Positions 50,201-58,024 of a stretch of 58,661 nucleotides of DNA are shown one piece after another. The notes below the pieces were generated by a model that saw only the letters and a program-made list of their open reading frames with translations, was not told the origin of the DNA and did not search any database. The translations under genes and the position numbers were made by a program. The DNA comes from CAZEQJ01 sp964514385 (lineage in GTDB: Bacteria; Bacteroidota; Bacteroidia; Cytophagales; Cyclobacteriaceae): the NCBI GenBank assembly GCA_964514385.1, contig CAZEQJ010000020.1, positions 1 through 58,661 of the forward strand, written 5' to 3'. The first letter of the stretch is position 1, and the number at the start of each line of letters is the position of its first letter.

Positions 50201-53082
50201 GCGCGCTGGAAACGTCAGAAATCATGTTTCCGGATTATCACTATGAGCAATTCACACCGAATATAAGCGGGCCTTTTGCTTTCGATATCGTTTTTGATAA
50301 AGTGATTTCCGGGTTTCATCCCGACTCTATCACGACTAACTATGCAACTATTGACAGTCTGATTACCTCGGATAGTTCCCGTTTTACCGTATATGCCACC
50401 CCTTTTCATGACAATGATACCATTACGCATGTTACACTCGTCCTTTTTAAGATAGAAAAGGGGAAGGCCTCTGATGCTGAAGGTTTTAAAAATCAAACGG
50501 AAACGGCAATTGAATTCAACTTCAACAGCGATGACCTAGTAGTTGGGTTAAATACGGCTTCGGATACGGTATCGGGTAGCTTTTATGTGGACGTATCCGT
50601 TTCCGAGCTGGTCAACTCCCTAGATATTACAGCTTTTGATACGGAGAATTTATCCATCGACAGCATTCAGACTATGAGTCAGGATCTTTTCCGCGTTTTT
50701 TTAACACCTGAACAAAATGGCGATACGAAATTAATACTAAAACCAAACGGCATCAGGGACATCTATGGAAACGGAAATGCTGAAGGAGATACATTGAATG
50801 TCTTCATGAAAAATGAACCGCCAACGCTTGCGCTTCCGGCTACGATCACAATTAATGAAGATGAAATATTCGCATTCTCTTTGGATTCTTTAGAAATCAA
50901 TGACCCTGATAGCAATTATCCAAGTGACCACACTTTTGAATTTGAAGGAGGGAGCAACTACACAATCGATGGAAATCAGATTATACCAGATGCCAATTTC
51001 AATGGTCTGCTGATTGTGGAATTAATTATAACAGACAACTGGGGAAATGAACTTCAAACCTCATTTGAACTGAATGTACTACCTGTCAATGACCCTCCGG
51101 AAGTGATATCTGCTATCGAAGATCAATCTTTCACAATCGGATTTCAATCAACCTCTTTTGATCTTTCCCAGATCTTTGAGGATGTTGATAATCAATTGAG
51201 TTTCTCAGCTACTTCATCAGATGCCTCAATAGTAGAACCTGCCATTTCCGCAGAAGAGCTTATAATTTCAGAAAAAGGCGGTGTTGGTGCTGTTCAGATT
51301 GACGTGGTAGCGTCAGACGCGGATGGTGAGCAAGCTTCTTTATCCTTCCAGTTTGAAGTAATTGACAAATCAAGCCAATCCATCACCTTCGAAGGTATCC
51401 CTGACAAAAAATATGGAGACGGGCCATTCAATCTAAGTATATCCACAAGTTCGGGACTGGAAACCAGTATCTCCGTGACCACTGGCCAGAGTCTGGTAGC
51501 CATAAACGGAAAGGAAGTCACTATTCTCGGTGCCGGCCTGGTCACGGTTTTGGCTGAACAGGAAGGAAATGATGCGTTTTTTGATGCTGATCCGGTCGAG
51601 CAGACGTTCACTATACAAAAAGCTGAGCTTTCAGTGATTGCAGATGATCAGGCCATCACCTACGGTAACCCCATTCCAGACTTAACCTTTTCCTATTCCG
51701 GCTTTGTCAACGGAGATGATGCCTCCGACCTCGATGAGTTACCTCTAATTAGTACCAGTGCTGCGACTGATTCAGATGCAGGGGACTACCCCATCATCCT
51801 GTCAGGCGGTTCAGATGACAACTACACCTACTCGCTCACAGAAGGTACCCTCACCATCGGACAGGCGGCTCAAACCATCGTATTCGAGGAGATCGCCGAT
51901 GTCGATTTAGCCGGTCAATCTTCCGTCTCCCTGTCTGCTTCCGCTTCTTCCGGGCTTGAAGTGACCTACTCCCTGATCGAAGGGGATGGAATGATCGAAG
52001 GAAATATACTGACCGTAAATTCAACCGGTACCTTTACAGTAGAGGCCTCACAGGCCGGAAACACCAATTACCTGTCTGCAGAATCTGTTAGCAGATCCTT
52101 TAGCGTCACTGATTCCAGGAAAGATGACCAGACCATCACTTTCGAGTCTATCAACAACCTCACATACGGTGACGTATTTACCCCTGTAGCCACTGCCAGC
52201 TCAGGACTACCCGTCATCTACAGCATTGTCTCAGGACCTGCTACAATCAGCGATGATGAAGTGAGCTTTACAGGTATAGGCACGGTCACCATCAAAGCCA
52301 CTCAGGCCGGTAATGCAGAATTCCTCGCAGCCGACCCTGTGCAGCAGACATTTGAAGTAATTCCAGCTACACTCGCTGTGCTTGCAGATGATCAGTCGAC
52401 TACGTTCAACGAAGCGATTCCAGAACTGAGGTATTCGATCAGTGGATTTGTAAACGGCGAGGATGAGAATGTGCTGACCCAGACGCCGGTTGCCAGTACT
52501 ACAGCTGCCGTAGGAGACGATGCAGGCACGTATGCGATCACGGTATCTGGAGGCGAGGCAAATAATTATGCTTTCAGCTACATTGAGGGTACACTTACCA
52601 TCGAGAAGGCAGTAGCTACCATTACCCTGACAGATCTCGAGCAGGAGGCAGACGGCACAGCCAAACTACCAACCGTCACTACCGATCCGGCAGATCTAAC
52701 CTACACGATCACTTTTGATGGCTCTGTAGATGCTCCAAAAACGGCAGGAGAATATCTGGTCAACGTTGAAATCGATGAAGTGAACTATCAGGGATCGGCC
52801 AGTGGTACATTTATTCTCTCTGAGGTGGAAAAAATCCTGAGTACAAATGAAGAAAGAGTAATACATATTTATCCAAATCCTGTGGAAAGCATGGTGAATA
52901 TTTCCGTATATGATACGAAATCCATTTACCTGTCAGATCTTAACGGCAGGATGCTTCGGCAAGCTAAAAATGGGGCCGCTGAAGTCCGCTGGGACCTGTC
53001 AGGCCTTGCAGGGGGCGTCTACCTCATCGGCGTTATCTTCAAGGATGAAACAGAAATTGTTCATCGTATTGTAAAAAAATAG
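47218..53082 (+). CDS. Giant secreted multidomain protein with T9SS sorting domain
   Basis: A 1954-residue protein. A signal peptide (1-20) leads to three NPCBM-type carbohydrate-binding domains (about 22-155, 160-315 and 375-520). Cys-rich linkers separate them, with repeated units of the form DCNG...AYxDxCGxCVGG...TG. A right-handed beta-helix follows (about 555-1000, opening DTIYVNTLASGSNDGSSWANA), then Ig-like modules (1000-1210), a cadherin-like repeat (VLPVNDPPEVI), four or more MBG-type repeats (about 1385-1880, ITYGNPIPDLTFSYSGFVNG) and the T9SS end (IYPNPVESMVNI to HRIVKK). It is exported by type IX secretion and anchored or released outside. It is probably a glycan-binding adhesin or depolymerase-like protein; no glycosidase active site is evident. 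Confidence 0.9.
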   Translation: MKKLNFLSILVLIATFVQAQPDTTILSGKSWVSAESDYSPVEIDQSAGGPDAGDGGTLFIVGSPGTGKSFATGFGVFANSEIVFHINKEYTKFESWFGIDEWSGQNANVVFEVRADNDSLLFQSDTLTEDSPAHFISLDISLFDTLKLVTVKCDQTGSDWADWGDPILIRADQNLSDLEWVSAENGWGPVERDMSNGPNGAGDGSTLEINGTSYDKGLGVHAYSRITYTLNQSYARFTSLIGIDDWSDRGNTVFNVYLDDSLAFSKVKLFNEKADSIDLNVLAADTLVLEVVNNKGDNGGNHGDWALPVLSKKDCNGDVLGSAYIDECGDCVGGNTGLTACQQDCSGEWGGMAQFDSCGFCTGGTTGITPNALCDKDTTLYLSDLKPLSQAGTVSFDQNTRSNAIKIGGKTYDKGISMTDDPSISYALNSNFVRLRGEIGVDDFISSQANTIFQVFMDDSLAYQSQSFKHYEEAAVLDLNVKDVDTLRLEIIYENDASTNDIGNWGDIRISTSDCNGVINGEAYLDACGVCVGGTTGLEPSSFCSVVQAYRGDTIYVNTLASGSNDGSSWANAYSDLHDALSTAQAGDQIWVAKGVYYPGTTASNSFYLVDSVGVYGGFAGSEVSIDQRDWQHNKAVLSGDITQNDGRDADGISSTINGPNSYHVVRITEALSENSRLDGFYITGGRANGSDDDRYGAGVWISPNSNQRIYAIFANCVFQKNHANSLGGGVAEIPKGNASNTLISTRYINCQFIDNRAGNSNTTGIGGGMYRFSDEDNRVVSEIINCTFTKNVAGVRGAGVLNWTFNGGRIDAHFINCLFYNNAVWFNGNDAATPPAGRGAGMSNSSIGLVKNSHTEIYLTNCTFSNNRSQLSGSAMEGWSENSSTTKIFMYNSIFYGNKKLDRTPNSAIHYGSASQGKVIRQDYSSTFENIDPAFVSETLQNYHLNLTSDNLDDANPAYLPSDKYDIDNDGDINEKIPYDAYGNERIVGALDIGALETSEIMFPDYHYEQFTPNISGPFAFDIVFDKVISGFHPDSITTNYATIDSLITSDSSRFTVYATPFHDNDTITHVTLVLFKIEKGKASDAEGFKNQTETAIEFNFNSDDLVVGLNTASDTVSGSFYVDVSVSELVNSLDITAFDTENLSIDSIQTMSQDLFRVFLTPEQNGDTKLILKPNGIRDIYGNGNAEGDTLNVFMKNEPPTLALPATITINEDEIFAFSLDSLEINDPDSNYPSDHTFEFEGGSNYTIDGNQIIPDANFNGLLIVELIITDNWGNELQTSFELNVLPVNDPPEVISAIEDQSFTIGFQSTSFDLSQIFEDVDNQLSFSATSSDASIVEPAISAEELIISEKGGVGAVQIDVVASDADGEQASLSFQFEVIDKSSQSITFEGIPDKKYGDGPFNLSISTSSGLETSISVTTGQSLVAINGKEVTILGAGLVTVLAEQEGNDAFFDADPVEQTFTIQKAELSVIADDQAITYGNPIPDLTFSYSGFVNGDDASDLDELPLISTSAATDSDAGDYPIILSGGSDDNYTYSLTEGTLTIGQAAQTIVFEEIADVDLAGQSSVSLSASASSGLEVTYSLIEGDGMIEGNILTVNSTGTFTVEASQAGNTNYLSAESVSRSFSVTDSRKDDQTITFESINNLTYGDVFTPVATASSGLPVIYSIVSGPATISDDEVSFTGIGTVTIKATQAGNAEFLAADPVQQTFEVIPATLAVLADDQSTTFNEAIPELRYSISGFVNGEDENVLTQTPVASTTAAVGDDAGTYAITVSGGEANNYAFSYIEGTLTIEKAVATITLTDLEQEADGTAKLPTVTTDPADLTYTITFDGSVDAPKTAGEYLVNVEIDEVNYQGSASGTFILSEVEKILSTNEERVIHIYPNPVESMVNISVYDTKSIYLSDLNGRMLRQAKNGAAEVRWDLSGLAGGVYLIGVIFKDETEIVHRIVKK

Positions 53083-53109
53083 CATCAGCTTTTCAGCGTA
53101 TTAATCAGG

Positions 53110-53140
53110 AAACCGGGTTCAATCATGAATCCGGTTTTTT
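53110..53140 (+). terminator. Rho-independent terminator after the giant gene
   Basis: AAACCGGGTTC (53110-53120) pairs with GAATCCGGTTT (53127-53137) with a single mismatch, a 6-base loop and a T-run at 53135-53140. Confidence 0.88.
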
Positions 53141-53195
53141 GTGGGATGAGCACAAGATTTAACGGCTCTTGATGTCGAACCAGAATAAAAAAAAG

Positions 53196-53203
53196 TAAAT
53201 TTG
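53196..53203 (+). promoter_or_regulatory. -7 element upstream of the DUF2911 operon
   Basis: TAAATTTG fully matches TAnnTTTG. It lies 103 bases before the DUF2911 ATG, giving a long leader. A TTG at 53169-53171 is 25 bases upstream, farther than the usual -33 spacing. Confidence 0.35.
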
Positions 53204-53305
53204 AGGAAGCAGCAGAAGGTGAGTCAGGCGCTGTGTCGTTGGGATCATTCACCTTACCAGCGGTAATTTTCATTTGTAATACAACATGGATAAATAAATA
53301 CAACA

Positions 53306-53830
53306 ATGAGAATAATACTTATTATCGGCATCGTACTGATGGTGCTTGGCGGCCTTTTTATTGGCTTTCGCATGTACACCAAGTCTTTTTCACCACAGGA
53401 AAAAGTGGTGCTTGAAGAGGGTGATTTTAGTGCTGTGATCAAATACAGCCGTCCCTATAAAAAGGATCGCAATATATTTGGCGCCCTTGTTCCTTATGAC
53501 ACGGTATGGCGTACAGGCGCCAATGAGGCTACCACACTAAAGGTGACACAACCCATAAACATTCAGGGCAATACGCTGGCAGCGGGTAAATACAGTCTTT
53601 TTACTATCCCAGGTGAAGATGAATGGACCGTCATCTTCAATGAGGACCCCAGTCAGTGGGGCGCCTTTTTTTATAAGCCGGAAAAAGATGTCCTCCGTGT
53701 TACAGCCAGACCGGAGCCGATACCCGGAGTCACCGAACAGTTCACCATCCGCTTAAGCGGCAGCGGTGGCGAAGGACTCCTTGAAATGGAATGGGATCAG
53801 ACCCGTGTACCCCTGTTATTTACCTATTGA
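53306..53830 (+). CDS. DUF2911 domain protein, membrane-anchored
   Basis: A 174-residue protein with an N-terminal membrane anchor (about 2-24) and a DUF2911 beta-sandwich: YSRPYKKDRNIFG, VPYDTVWRTGANEATTL, LAAGKYSLFTIPG and WTVIFNEDPSQWGAF. The family is common in Bacteroidota and has no established function. The domain would face the periplasm. The stop TGA overlaps the ATG of the next SDR gene (TGATG at 53828-53832). Confidence 0.85.
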   Translation: MRIILIIGIVLMVLGGLFIGFRMYTKSFSPQEKVVLEEGDFSAVIKYSRPYKKDRNIFGALVPYDTVWRTGANEATTLKVTQPINIQGNTLAAGKYSLFTIPGEDEWTVIFNEDPSQWGAFFYKPEKDVLRVTARPEPIPGVTEQFTIRLSGSGGEGLLEMEWDQTRVPLLFTY

Positions 53831-54576
53831 TGATACTGGAAGGTCAACACATTGTCGTTACCGGGGCCAGCAGGGGCATAGGGCTGGCAATAACCCATGA
53901 ATTACTAGCTGAAGATGCACAGGTTGTCGCTGTTTTTCGGCGTGATAATGAGGAAATCAAGGCCTTGTCTGCACGCTATCCCGGGCAACTGCATACACTA
54001 CATGCTGACTTGTCTGCACGGGAAGAGGCAGCAGGACTATGGCAAAAAATAATTCAGCTATGTCCTGTGGTGTCCGGGGTGGTGAATAATGCAGGCATTG
54101 CGCTGGAAACAGCCATAGAAGAAGAAAAATGGCTGGAAGACTGGGAGCAAACGATGCAGGTGAATCTGCATGCTGTGGGCGTGATCTGCCGGGATGCACT
54201 ACTACATTTTAAAGAAAACGGAGGCGGCCGGATTGTGAATATTGCCTCACGTGCAGCCTTTCGCGGCGATACTCCCGAATATATGGCCTATGCCGCTTCC
54301 AAAAGTGGCCTTATCGGACTTACAAGGTCTATAGCCCGTGGATTTGGCAAGCAGCAGATCAAGGCATTCCTGATTTGTCCGGGTTTTGTGAAGACTGATA
54401 TGGCGCAGGATTTTATTGATACGTATGGAGAAGCCTTTGTTACAAGTGACCTGGCATTGAGCGATATGACGTTGCCGGAACATATATCACCCACGGTGGC
54501 CTTTTTACTTTCCGGCAAGGCCGACCATGCCACGGGGTCGACGATAGATATAAACGCGGGGAGTTATGTCCGCTAA
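53830..54576 (+). CDS. SDR family oxidoreductase (FabG-like)
   Basis: A 248-residue classical SDR from ATG 53830, chosen because it couples to the DUF2911 stop; the longer frame from 53791 lies inside that gene. TGASRGIG (about 11-18), NNAG, IASRAAF (catalytic Ser) and YAASKSG are present, and the C-terminus ATGSTIDINAGSYVR is FabG-like. It may reduce a 3-ketoacyl-ACP or a sugar or alcohol; context gives no substrate. The gene end overlaps tag by 11 bases. Confidence 0.88.
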   Translation: MILEGQHIVVTGASRGIGLAITHELLAEDAQVVAVFRRDNEEIKALSARYPGQLHTLHADLSAREEAAGLWQKIIQLCPVVSGVVNNAGIALETAIEEEKWLEDWEQTMQVNLHAVGVICRDALLHFKENGGGRIVNIASRAAFRGDTPEYMAYAASKSGLIGLTRSIARGFGKQQIKAFLICPGFVKTDMAQDFIDTYGEAFVTSDLALSDMTLPEHISPTVAFLLSGKADHATGSTIDINAGSYVR

Positions 54577-55144
54577 CCGATGTGACTTGGCCGATCCGAA
54601 TAATCCCGTCTATATCCGGTATCACGATGAAGAATGGGGCGTGCCAGTCCATGAAGAGCATATCCATTTTGAGTTTCTGCTACTCGAAGGCGCACAGGCA
54701 GGGTTGAGCTGGAGTACCATACTGGCAAAGCGTGAAGGCTACCGGCTGCTTTTTCATCAGTTTGACCCGATGGCGGTAGCGCACATGTCAGATCCTGAGC
54801 TGGAAACGATACTGCTGGATAAACGCATCATCCGCAACCGCCTGAAAGTATACGGTGCCCGTCAGAATGCGCAGGCGTTTCTGCGGGTGCAGGAGGACTT
54901 TGGCACATTTGACGAATACATATGGCAATGGGTGGATGGCAAGCCCATTCAGAATGCGTGGAAGGACATAAGGGAAGTTCCGGCGAAAACACCCTTGTCG
55001 GATCGTATCAGCAGGGATCTGAAAAAACGGGGGTTTATTTTCGTAGGATCTACCATCGTCTACGCCCATATGCAGGCGACCGGCATAGTCAATGACCATC
55101 TGATCACATGCTTCAGGCATCACGAGGTGAAGACATTGGGATAG
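54566..55144 (+). CDS. tag: DNA-3-methyladenine glycosylase I
   Basis: A 192-residue protein with the Tag signatures YHDEEWGVPV, EGAQAGLSW and KKRGFIFVGSTIVYAHMQATGIVNDH. The zinc ligands fit the E. coli spacing: C6, H20, H178 and C182. It cuts 3-methyladenine from alkylated DNA to start base-excision repair in the cytoplasm. The start overlaps the SDR gene by 11 bases, so DUF2911-SDR-tag is one transcription unit. It is of normal length for the family. Confidence 0.93.
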   Translation: MSANRCDLADPNNPVYIRYHDEEWGVPVHEEHIHFEFLLLEGAQAGLSWSTILAKREGYRLLFHQFDPMAVAHMSDPELETILLDKRIIRNRLKVYGARQNAQAFLRVQEDFGTFDEYIWQWVDGKPIQNAWKDIREVPAKTPLSDRISRDLKKRGFIFVGSTIVYAHMQATGIVNDHLITCFRHHEVKTLG

Positions 55145-55236
55145 TGAAAAAATGGATTTACGGATGATAGAAAAGAGGAGATTTGTAAGGCTTCAGAAGA
55201 CTAACTGAAATGTTTCTTAAACAAACTAAATCCAAC

Positions 55237-55244
55237 TAGTTTTG
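55237..55244 (+). promoter_or_regulatory. -7 element of the beta-lactamase promoter
   Basis: TAGTTTTG fully matches TAnnTTTG, 24 bases before the ATG at 55268. Confidence 0.5.
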
Positions 55245-55267
55245 TAAAAAGCAGAAACTAACAATAA

Positions 55268-56182
55268 ATGAAAAGAATCCTGACTGCTACAATCCGAATA
55301 CAAGTATTCATTTTAATTTTTTTGCTTACAAATAATATTTACAGTCAGAATTCACTTTATATTAAATTTAAAAATATAGCCGATACGCTGAGTGGAAATA
55401 TTGGCGTAAGTGCTTTACACATTGAATCCGGAGAATCGATCTCCTTCAATGGAGATAAAAGATTCCCTATGCAAAGTGTTTATAAGTTTCCTGTTGCTAT
55501 GGTAATGCTTCACGAAATTGACAACGGAAATTTCTCCCTTTTTGACTCCATTTTGATTAATAAGAATGAATATATAACCGAAGCGGGTCATAGTCCGATA
55601 AGAGATAAACACCCAAATGGTGTGACTCTTACCCTAAAAGATATCCTGGAATATAATATATCACAAAGTGACGGAACTGCTTGTGACGTTTTGTTAATGC
55701 TATTAGGAGGACCCGAACAAGTAGAAAGGAGTATCCATGATTTGGGTGTTAAAAATATCGCCATTTCAACTACAGAGATGGTTCAGGTTGCAAATGATAG
55801 CATCCAATACCAGAACTGGGCAACCCCAAATGCAATGAATGAACTTTTACAGATATTTTATGTAGGGGACTTTCTTTCAAAAGAAAGCCGGGAATTGCTG
55901 CTAACCTTTATGTCAATCTCAAATAAGTGGCTTGACAGAAGAATAAAAGGATTATTACATCCAGAAACCAAACTCATACACAAGACAGGGACTTCCCGCA
56001 CCTATAACGGACTTACCAGAGCAACGAATGATGCCGGCATAATGACTTTACCTGATGGCAGTCATTTGGCATTAACCATTTTTATATCAGACTCATATGA
56101 TTCTCTTACTAAAAGGGAAATGAGTATTGCAAGAACTGCGAAGGAGGCTTATGATTATTGGACAAAGCAACACGACAGGTAA
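55268..56182 (+). CDS. Class A beta-lactamase
   Basis: A 304-residue serine beta-lactamase with a Sec signal peptide (1-26, NNIYSQ). The active-site set is S70 and K73 in QSVYKF, SDG at 134-136 (most class A enzymes have SDN), E170 in the STTEM omega loop, and K239-T-G in HKTGTS. It resembles the A2 branch of Bacteroidota. It would hydrolyse beta-lactams in the periplasm. The gene is visibly more AT-rich than tag before it and GH62 after it, which suggests later acquisition. No regulator or mobile element is next to it. The spectrum cannot be inferred. Confidence 0.88.
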   Translation: MKRILTATIRIQVFILIFLLTNNIYSQNSLYIKFKNIADTLSGNIGVSALHIESGESISFNGDKRFPMQSVYKFPVAMVMLHEIDNGNFSLFDSILINKNEYITEAGHSPIRDKHPNGVTLTLKDILEYNISQSDGTACDVLLMLLGGPEQVERSIHDLGVKNIAISTTEMVQVANDSIQYQNWATPNAMNELLQIFYVGDFLSKESRELLLTFMSISNKWLDRRIKGLLHPETKLIHKTGTSRTYNGLTRATNDAGIMTLPDGSHLALTIFISDSYDSLTKREMSIARTAKEAYDYWTKQHDR

Positions 56183-56212
56183 AGGGCTAAATGCAAGCTA
56201 TTGAAATTATTA

Positions 56213-57196
56213 CTAATAATTCTGAATAAACCCCAGGTCATACGGTATCTGTGAATAGGTACCGTAATCGCCGTCCATTACACCCTGAAACAGCATCTGA
56301 CAACGATTTAGGCTTTCGATTTCCATCAATTCATTATATCCGGCCCTGATCAATTCCGGGTGTGATACCTGTTCAGTCCATTGCTCCGTACGGTGGACCA
56401 GATTGTCAATATGGGCCCATTCTTCAGCCAATTGAGTCCAGTTACCCCCAATTTCATCTGCTTCCCATAGCTCGATATGCCGGGCTATATCTTCCACTAT
56501 CATATAATATTTAGCATTGGCGAGGTTTTTATAAACATGTACCGCCTCGAAGGTATTCCTTGCCGTGATCTCAAATTGACCCCAGCCAAAAGGAAAATCC
56601 ACCATGGTAGTTCGGCGTCGTTTAATATTGCCGGTACCGTCCTGCGCTGAGTAAAAGCAATACCAATAAGAGGAGTCGGTAATCACCCAAAAATCAAGAC
56701 CGTCATCAAAGCCCATGGACTGCCCGGGGGACCAGCCATCCGGGTCTGTAATATCATCATTGGTAGAGAAGGTAGCCGGCCCGGTCTGATACACCAGATA
56801 CCACAGCGAGTCATACCGGTTAAAGAATACCTGTGGGGCTGCCGCGTATCCGGTTGCATTCAATACCCCCAGTTCAATATGCTCAGCATCGGTAAACCCT
56901 TCCAGTGTTGCTGCGGTTGCATATCCCAAACTCCAGTTGGAGAGATTCCTTCCGGTGAAAAACATATGGTATTTGCCATCCACCTGCACTATTGTAGGAT
57001 CCTTAACGGCGGTATCGTCAAATGCGCCGGGAGGGCCGTCGTGGAATATACGATCCCGAACACGCCAGAAGGGCGATAAGTTGACCACTTCAGGGCCTTC
57101 TTCTACGACTTCCTCATGTTGAGGTGAAACATTATTATTTTCTGAGCAGCCGAAAAGTAACGGCAATAAGAATAGTAAATGAGTTAGCTTATGCAT
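56213..57196 (-). CDS. GH62 alpha-L-arabinofuranosidase-like lipoprotein
   Basis: A 327-residue protein with a lipobox LLFGCS (Cys17), so it is a lipid-anchored envelope enzyme. The body matches a GH62 five-blade propeller: AVKDPTIVQVDGKYHMFFT with the catalytic-type Asp, the QVFFN and WYLVYQTGPATFSTNDD stretch, GLDFWVITDSSYWYCFYS and FEAVHVYK with the second acid. GH62 enzymes cut arabinofuranose side chains from arabinoxylan or arabinan. The family is best known from fungi and actinomycetes. GH43-type relatives are the main alternative. A TAnnTTTG match at 57201-57208 on the minus strand would give an almost leaderless mRNA. Confidence 0.78.
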   Translation of the reverse strand: MHKLTHLLFLLPLLFGCSENNNVSPQHEEVVEEGPEVVNLSPFWRVRDRIFHDGPPGAFDDTAVKDPTIVQVDGKYHMFFTGRNLSNWSLGYATAATLEGFTDAEHIELGVLNATGYAAAPQVFFNRYDSLWYLVYQTGPATFSTNDDITDPDGWSPGQSMGFDDGLDFWVITDSSYWYCFYSAQDGTGNIKRRRTTMVDFPFGWGQFEITARNTFEAVHVYKNLANAKYYMIVEDIARHIELWEADEIGGNWTQLAEEWAHIDNLVHRTEQWTEQVSHPELIRAGYNELMEIESLNRCQMLFQGVMDGDYGTYSQIPYDLGFIQNY

Positions 57197-57306
57197 TGAT
57201 CAAAGATAACAAAATCATTTGTTTCGGTTGATGGTGAATTTATACGATGTCCTGCCAAACAAAATGGGTGCTTATCGTATAAGGATAGAAGTTATAACAT
57301 CTAATT

Positions 57307-57906
57307 ATGAGTTTCAGAGCATCGATAGAGAACAGATATACCACGAAGAACTATGACCCTTCAAAGCGACTTCAGGATCATCAGCTGAATGATCTGAAAG
57401 AAATCCTGAGGCTGGCACCGTCATCGATCAACAGTCAGCCGTGGAAATTCACGTTTGTCAGAGATGAAGGCGTTAAAGCTACCCTGGCTGATGCTTCCAT
57501 GCACAACAAACAAAAGATACTGGATGCAGATACGGTGGTTGTATTCAGCCGGATCGACCATATAGATGCCTTTGAACGGCAGTTACGGGAGGAGCATCCC
57601 GAGTTTGCGTTGAACTATTTCCTGCAGCATCTAAAGCCCCGGCCAGTGCACGAGTTGCTGGGCTGGTTTGACCGGCAGGTATACCTTGCGCTGGGCATGT
57701 TTCTGAGTGCCTGTGCGGCGATGGGTATTGATTCAACACCGATGGAAGGGATTGAGCCGGCGCATTATGATGAGATACTGGAGCTGGAGGATTACCATAC
57801 GCTGGTAGCGGTAGCTATTGGATACCGGGATGAAGAGGATTTCAATCAACCCTCGAAGCGTCCTAAAACACGAAAATCAAGAGAGAAGGTGGTAAAGGAA
57901 ATATAG
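57307..57906 (+). CDS. Nitroreductase family NAD(P)H oxidoreductase (NfsB-like)
   Basis: A 199-residue FMN enzyme. ENRYTTKNYDP at the start, LAPSSINSQPWKF as the FMN motif and GMFLSACAAMGIDSTPMEGIEP in the centre are the NfsB/dihydropteridine-reductase-type pattern. It reduces nitro compounds or quinones. The C-terminus KRPKTRKSREKVVKEI is unusually basic. It is a single gene followed by the repeat region, and is unrelated in branch to the YdjA-like enzyme at 25876. Confidence 0.88.
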   Translation: MSFRASIENRYTTKNYDPSKRLQDHQLNDLKEILRLAPSSINSQPWKFTFVRDEGVKATLADASMHNKQKILDADTVVVFSRIDHIDAFERQLREEHPEFALNYFLQHLKPRPVHELLGWFDRQVYLALGMFLSACAAMGIDSTPMEGIEPAHYDEILELEDYHTLVAVAIGYRDEEDFNQPSKRPKTRKSREKVVKEI

Positions 57907-58024
57907 CATAACTGTTATTCGCCGGTCTGGTAGGCAAATTCAGCTGTCAGGGTTAAACAATCGGATCGGTGAGGTAATGGAGACAGGGCGACAAGCGATC
58001 GTATGTCAGAAGCATGTCGGGGAA
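57907..58024. other. Intergenic stretch before the repeat array, nothing identified
   Basis: No ORF, hairpin with a T-tract or promoter match was found in this stretch. One sequence at 57970-57990 (TGAGGTAATGGAGACAGGG) resembles a unit of the downstream array but is out of phase with it. Confidence 0.4.

Noticed and set aside
53085..53306. 73-residue minus-strand ORF between the giant gene and DUF2911
   Set aside because: It runs through the terminator and promoter of the plus-strand genes and has no family features.
53791..53829. Earlier start for the second SDR gene
   Set aside because: The additional 13 residues lie inside the DUF2911 gene, while ATG 53830 couples to its stop and matches the SDR N-terminus.
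56205..56221. AT-only palindrome AATTATTACTAATAATT between beta-lactamase and GH62
   Set aside because: It includes the GH62 stop codon, is pure A/T apart from the centre and has no T-tract beyond; too weak to call a terminator.
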